Below, piece after piece: positions 59,524 through 64,000 of a stretch of 64,000 nucleotides of DNA. Within the stretch, counting starts at the first letter, position 1. Each line of letters begins with the position of its first letter. Made by a program: the position numbers and the translations under genes. The DNA comes from Capronia americana (taxonomy: Eukaryota; Ascomycota; Eurotiomycetes; Chaetothyriales; Herpotrichiellaceae), in assembly GCA_016110215.1 (NCBI GenBank), contig JADWQD010000006.1, forward strand, positions 1,364,001 through 1,428,000. Reading direction: 5' to 3'. The notes under the pieces are model-generated. The model did not search any database. It was not told the origin of the DNA and worked only from the letters and a program-made list of their open reading frames with translations.

Positions 59524-60804
59524 TCAACCAATGCCGAGCAACCACTTGCTTCGCTCATAGACGTAGAAGCTCGTCGCAACCATGGGAACGACCTTGACAT
59601 AGCCAATTGTGAGGCCGACAAAAAAGCCCCTCCAGCCACGTTCAAACCATATCCGCCGCGCTGTTTCGGCAATAGTCAACCTATGACCATCGCCGATAGC
59701 GCCCCCAACTTGCATTCGACGTCGGATGACCTCAAGCGGGTAGGAGGCGGTCTGGGACACCAATCCAGCCAAGGCGCCTGACGTTAGCTCCGCTGGTGCA
59801 TTCAATTGACTCCGTTTGTAGACCTTCGTATTGGATTCAGCTGGCGGAGCGGCCGCAGTCGCCGTCGACCGAAGGATGGTATAGGGTGCTAGAGTAGGGT
59901 GTCTGAAGAGATCGCCGATCGTGTCGTGTGTCAAGAACGACATTCCGGCGTAAGGCAACATACCCAATATTGTCGGCGAAAACCCTCTGTAGAAGTTGGC
60001 CAACCCGGACTTGGGTACAGCGTGATGTGCGACATTGGATACCGCTGCGGCAGGACCACGGCTTGCCAGGTTCTCTACCTCAGGAGGACGCTCGTGGTAT
60101 ATCTGCCGGCAAATCCGTGAAAAAGAAGAACGCGAGTCGCGTTTGGTTTCGAAAGCCAACCGCACTCGAACAACCTCGAGTGGGTAGGTGAAGAAGACCG
60201 AAGTGATGCCCGCCAACGACCCGGACATGAAGCGGCGCGAGGGAGTCTCGTGAGCTTTGTCGGGTATTACCACGGCTCTTATCTGCTCGTAGGCCAGGAA
60301 TTTGATTCCAGCGTAAGGAAAGACTCTGAGAAGTGTCGCCGAGTGTCCTCGAAACAGTCCTCGAATCCCGTCTTGCTTATGTATATCCCGCATCGCCGTC
60401 ACAACGCCAAACCAGCTGCCTGTATACTTTGCAAATTGAGGATTCGAGGCCTGGAAAAGGATCTTGACTCGGTCGAGGGGACCAACAACTGTTTTGGCCT
60501 ATGCCACAAGTTAGTATGCTTCGTGACAGGATAGCGCCCATTGTCTACATACCGCGCATCCTGCCAGTCCACCTGCGAACCCAGAGCGCAGAACATAGTC
60601 GAGGCTCCGCTTGTCCAGCTCCTTGGGGTCATGACCAGTGTTTCGTGGAGTTGTCACCGACGCATCAGTCGTGTTGAATAGCCTCTGGTTGGGTCCTGGG
60701 GGTGGTTCCTCGAGCAACCTCGAGGCAGCGCCTCGGCTCTCCATCTCGGATGACTGTGAGGATTGAAGTGTTGTGGCTGCATGGCCTGGACTGGCTATAG
60801 GCAT
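59524..60804 (-). CDS. LEU5: mitochondrial carrier, Leu5/CoA transporter type
   Basis: Inner-membrane mitochondrial carrier of 408 aa from exons 60804-60553 and 60498-59524. Three carrier repeats are seen with signatures GPLDRVKILFQ, YPLEVVRVR and YPLEVIRRRMQVGG. A hydrophilic N-terminal extension of about 75 residues precedes the first repeat. The sequence AKTVVGPLDRVKILFQ and the insert between repeats two and three resemble yeast Leu5 and human SLC25A42/Graves carrier proteins, which support coenzyme A accumulation in the matrix. The carrier family is certain; the CoA assignment is by resemblance. Confidence 0.87.
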
Positions 60805-61351
60805 TCAAAGAGACACTATGACATATCGACCCCGGTCCTGTTCTGCTGTACAAGGTAAGCGACGGGTGAATGAGTGATCGAGGGGACGCTGTGCTTCGTG
60901 ACGTCGAATGCTACTGGCACATGTAATGAAAGAGGGAGAAATTCGGGGACAAAGGTGGAGGTCCGTGGAGCAGGGGAAGGCGAGCCCAAGCATCAGTCAC
61001 TTGGTGTACAGTAAGTGTGAGTATCGCTTCCGATTCCGCACCGCTGGAATTTCGGCCTTTACGCCCCTCGGATCCCGCACGGCCGCAGCCTAGGTTAAAG
61101 CTACAAGGCACCCCCATAAGCAGAAGTCTCGAGTCGTTCCGGATCCTGCACATGTAGATTCCACCGTCAATGGGCACGAGACCAATCACTAGCTAGTCAA
61201 TAAAAGATTTTCTCCTTTGGTTCGGAAGAGCGCTTATACGCGGGATTTTGATTCATTCATCTCGGCCGTACTGGGCCTATACTGTACATGGCTATGTACA
61301 GTAATTCTCTAACTCCGGGCCTGCTATAGAAGCCTGCCAGTATTGGTTTCG
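60805..61351. promoter_or_regulatory. carrier promoter / receptor 3' flank
   Basis: 547 bp between two minus-strand genes; no gene or clear motif recognised. Confidence 0.45.
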
Positions 61352-63304
61352 TTATGGGACATGACAATTCGAAAGGCTGACTGTGGGTGCTAGCCGGGCA
61401 ACAAATGCAGTCCCCTGCTGGGAGCTCCCTGGTCGAGGATGGAGACTTTGTCTTTGCTGGTGTGGACTTGTCGATCGTGTTCGAGTGGGAAGTGAAGACA
61501 ATGTGTGAGTGAGTGTGTTGGTTCCGAGCCATACGCTGTCCTTGCGACGACGACCTTCGGCTTCCCACCACGTTGGGTTGTTCGCCGTGGGTTGCTGCTG
61601 AGCTGGATGGTCCGACGTCGAGGCTGGGGATTTCTCGAAACTGCAACGTTGAAGAAAGGCTTTGCTTTGGCGCCGGAGGAACGGCATGGAAAACTTGGAC
61701 GATGCGTCAACCCTTCTCCATGGCTTTTCTGAACACGAGAACATGATGCTGTCAACCCCAGCTTGTAGACTAAGCATAACAGTCTGCACCACCGAGAGCC
61801 AGAAGATAGGATGCTGAACGTAATAGTCATTGTAGTTCAAAGCGTGCGAGGCGAAGGGAAAGCTCCACATGATGGTATATACGAGAGGGTAGATGAATAG
61901 ATACCGCAGTTGCCTGCGAATGGCAATTCGAGTCTTCGTGAGGGGATCGTTGAGTCTGTCAGGAGAGTTCAATGATGTCGTCCCTTTGTCATCCGGTGTC
62001 GTATCTGTCTCCCCGTACGGAGCAGGTGCTCTAGGCGGTTCATTCGGGTCACTCTCGCGCTTCGAACCTGTTTCTTGGGTAGGGCCCGGGTGTCCGGCGC
62101 AGTCAACAGCAGGAACCTGAGTGTCACAGGACCATCCACTTTCGCGTGCCAGCATGTTTCCATCGTTATTTTCCTCAAGTATCTCAGCTATTGGTGCTTG
62201 CAGCGGCCTTGATGTAATGAAGTTCACGTGGTCCCAGGGCTGAAGTGGTTTGGGTGGCAAGTTGTTCGCAACACCAGGAATCTGATACTGGAGTTGCCAG
62301 TGGGGTGGGCTTTGAACTGGCGATTGTATTGACTCTACAGTTCGGTCGATTCCACTTCGCTCGACATCGTTTGACTTCGTAGAAAGGCCCGATCGTCGTT
62401 TCGTATCTGTATCGTAGGATGAGTCTGTTGCGCCGAGATTTTCGAACCCGCGAAACTTGACGTGGACTATTCTCAAAAGTCGCATCAACAAGGTGGTCTT
62501 TCGGTAGACGATGTTCGGAGGGAGATGCCTCACACCACAATCTCGTTCTGGAGAGGACTCACCATAAATGTAGATCCAGACGTACATGATCAGGATCAGG
62601 CTGATAATGAGATATCGAGGTACCCAAGAGAGAGCCAGTCGATACCAGAATGGACGTTTAGGGAGATAGCAAAATGTGCCAGCCAGGGTATAACCCTCCT
62701 CATTATTGATAAAGGCCAGTGAAGCAGCTAGAAGCGGCGGCCCAAGCCACATGGGGTAGATCCAGTTGCGGTAGCGGTACAGTCCGCTTTCCCCGATGGT
62801 GCTGTCCGATCGTAGGATGCATAGAGCTGAGTGTACTGCGATGAGAAGGATAGCCATGTCGCTGGCCTCGATGGCGAAGGCGAGCAGGAAGCCGCTTGCC
62901 TGGCAGAAGTTCGATGTGCTGCTAACTGGGCCTCCCACAAATACCACGACGGGAAAGACAAAATACCAGACGGCCTTCAAGGTGTCGCTAGCAACCAGAT
63001 GTAGGACCAAACTATGTCGGAAGCACCTGCGCATCATGAGAAACCATCTCAATGTAATCAAAACCAGAACCAAGCTGAAGCAGGCGCATGAGAGCGCCAC
63101 GATCAGAATCGCTCGAGATTGAGAATTGCTTGATGTAGTCAGGCCAGCCTTTTCGCCACCGGTAGGGCCTGTGATGGTGTCTCGCCATGTCCAGGAGTGC
63201 AAAGAACTCGTCCTCGTAGGCTGCGATGAGCTTGTGTAATGTGGTATCATGAGATTTTCCGTCGGAATTACCACGTGTTCCACTTTCAATAACCGTATGG
63301 CCAA
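61352..63304 (-). CDS. G-protein-coupled receptor, Gpr1/Git3 type
   Basis: Seven-helix plasma-membrane receptor of the fungal glucose/carbon-sensing class that acts through a G-alpha and cAMP. The frame is open throughout 61352-63304 (650 codons), but a perfect donor (G|GTGAGTCC, 62562) and acceptor (AATAG, ending 62467) border a 96-nt intron divisible by three. With it removed (exons 63304-62563, 62466-61352) the protein has 618 aa and TM5 continues as WIYIYVHVKFRGF. TM1-TM5 lie in the first 230 residues; then come a long third intracellular loop of about 230 residues, and TM6/TM7 with the Git3 C-terminal pattern (RRQLRYLFIYPLVYTIMW...). EKPWR follows TM7. The Ser/Arg-rich tail fits phosphorylation. 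The start is uncertain: MIPHYTSS at 63250 is possible, and an upstream exon cannot be excluded. Confidence 0.85.
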   Translation of the reverse strand: MAIRLLKVEHVVIPTENLMIPHYTSSSQPTRTSSLHSWTWRDTITGPTGGEKAGLTTSSNSQSRAILIVALSCACFSLVLVLITLRWFLMMRRCFRHSLVLHLVASDTLKAVWYFVFPVVVFVGGPVSSTSNFCQASGFLLAFAIEASDMAILLIAVHSALCILRSDSTIGESGLYRYRNWIYPMWLGPPLLAASLAFINNEEGYTLAGTFCYLPKRPFWYRLALSWVPRYLIISLILIMYVWIYIYGESSPERDCGVRHLPPNIVYRKTTLLMRLLRIVHVKFRGFENLGATDSSYDTDTKRRSGLSTKSNDVERSGIDRTVESIQSPVQSPPHWQLQYQIPGVANNLPPKPLQPWDHVNFITSRPLQAPIAEILEENNDGNMLARESGWSCDTQVPAVDCAGHPGPTQETGSKRESDPNEPPRAPAPYGETDTTPDDKGTTSLNSPDRLNDPLTKTRIAIRRQLRYLFIYPLVYTIMWSFPFASHALNYNDYYVQHPIFWLSVVQTVMLSLQAGVDSIMFSCSEKPWRRVDASSKFSMPFLRRQSKAFLQRCSFEKSPASTSDHPAQQQPTANNPTWWEAEGRRRKDSVWLGTNTLTHTLSSLPTRTRSTSPHQQRQSLHPRPGSSQQGTAFVARLAPTVSLSNCHVP

Positions 63305-64000
63305 CTCTGGGGCTCATAGAGGGAATGGAAACACTCGTACTGTTCACGGGAAAGCGAAGATCGGTATAGCCGCTTGGAAGTAGCACCAAAAGTCGGCGTG
63401 TTTCCAATGGAAACAGGAATGAGAACCTCAGGGGTTGACATTATAGGCATTATACGTTGATGCGCAATTGACATAATACCCACTTACAGGTATGTAAGGG
63501 ATGATTTTGACACTCTTGTCAGTGCCCGCTATGATGAATTTCCCCATCCGGCTGCAGGTCGGTGTGGTCGGTGAGTAGCCCAAATGGACGTGCACAAAAG
63601 AGTTTGCCGTTGACACGGGAGGCATTGTCGATCTGATGATCAGTGCTGAGTGCGCCGCGAAGGTTAGTGTTGACGTGGGAACAATTCGCTAGGGTAGAGC
63701 GAGGAATGGTGGGAGGGGTGAGTCTGGAGTGAGAATTTGTCCCGCTCCTCGAATCCTCTTCCTCCATTGCTTGTCCTGCGGAAGGGCCACCTCTTTCACG
63801 CGCCCAACCTCCAGCCCCGTTAATGAGCGTCGAGAATCATTGGCACCCCTTGAAAGCCCTCGATGCAACCGACAATCCTCTTCCAGAATGAAGCAGGCAC
63901 TGTCTACTTGATCGATTTACCTACATCAATCCAAACTGGTCAAAATGCTCTCTCCACTTTGAAATCCTCGCTACCCCTGGAGTCTCCATACCCCAGCACC
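63305..64000. promoter_or_regulatory. receptor 5' region, window edge
   Basis: Promoter side of the receptor gene. Open frames of 60-130 codons on the minus strand might contain an upstream exon but none shows a convincing splice partner. Nothing else recognised. Confidence 0.4.

Overview
The window is nuclear DNA of a filamentous ascomycete (Pezizomycotina). Almost every gene carries short introns of about 45-150 nt with GT-AG borders. The products are typically fungal: ATG18, MLH1, PAG1/TAO3, NADPH-P450 reductase, DBP4, FAD synthase, a LEU5-type carrier, Zn2Cys6 and bZIP-DUF3425 regulators, a Git3-type GPCR and Tri12-type transporters. My impression is Eurotiomycetes, perhaps a black yeast (Chaetothyriales), but raw sequence does not prove that. 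I see no rRNA, convincing tRNA, intact transposon or AT-rich RIP block. Gene models were built by hand from reading frames, splice signals and family knowledge; in every multi-exon model the exon lengths sum to a whole number of codons.

Layout. 0.7-2.1 kb: ATG18 (-). 2.8-20.5 kb: a compact accessory block of eight metabolic, transport and regulatory genes: Tri12-type MFS (-), SDR (-), class I Baeyer-Villiger-type flavin monooxygenase (+), second SDR (+), sugar-porter MFS (+), zinc alcohol dehydrogenase of the butanediol dehydrogenase type (+), bZIP-DUF3425 regulator (-) and a second Tri12-type MFS (-). 21.8-43.8 kb: housekeeping genes MLH1 (+), a secreted GH128-type glucanase (-), the giant PAG1/TAO3 scaffold (-), P450 reductase (+) and a YBP/glomulin-type protein (-). 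43.8-48.4 kb: a gene-poor interval. 48.4-64 kb: Zn2Cys6 factor (+), DBP4 helicase (-), DnaJ protein (+), a fungal protein of unknown function (+), FAD synthase (+), mitochondrial CoA-type carrier (-) and a Gpr1/Git3-type receptor (-).

The most interesting region is 2.8-20.5 kb. It reads as a self-regulated gene cluster for converting a small alcohol or ketone, possibly cyclic. SDR and zinc dehydrogenases could oxidise alcohol to ketone, the monooxygenase could insert oxygen to give an ester or lactone, two related efflux-type transporters and one uptake-type transporter would move substrate or product, and the bZIP protein could control the set. Several promoters hold TGA(C/G)TC half-sites. 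The bZIP promoter has a near-perfect 30-bp palindrome built from them, and the divergent SDR/monooxygenase promoter has an additional nested inverted repeat. The substrate is unknown and no esterase or lactonase is present in the window.
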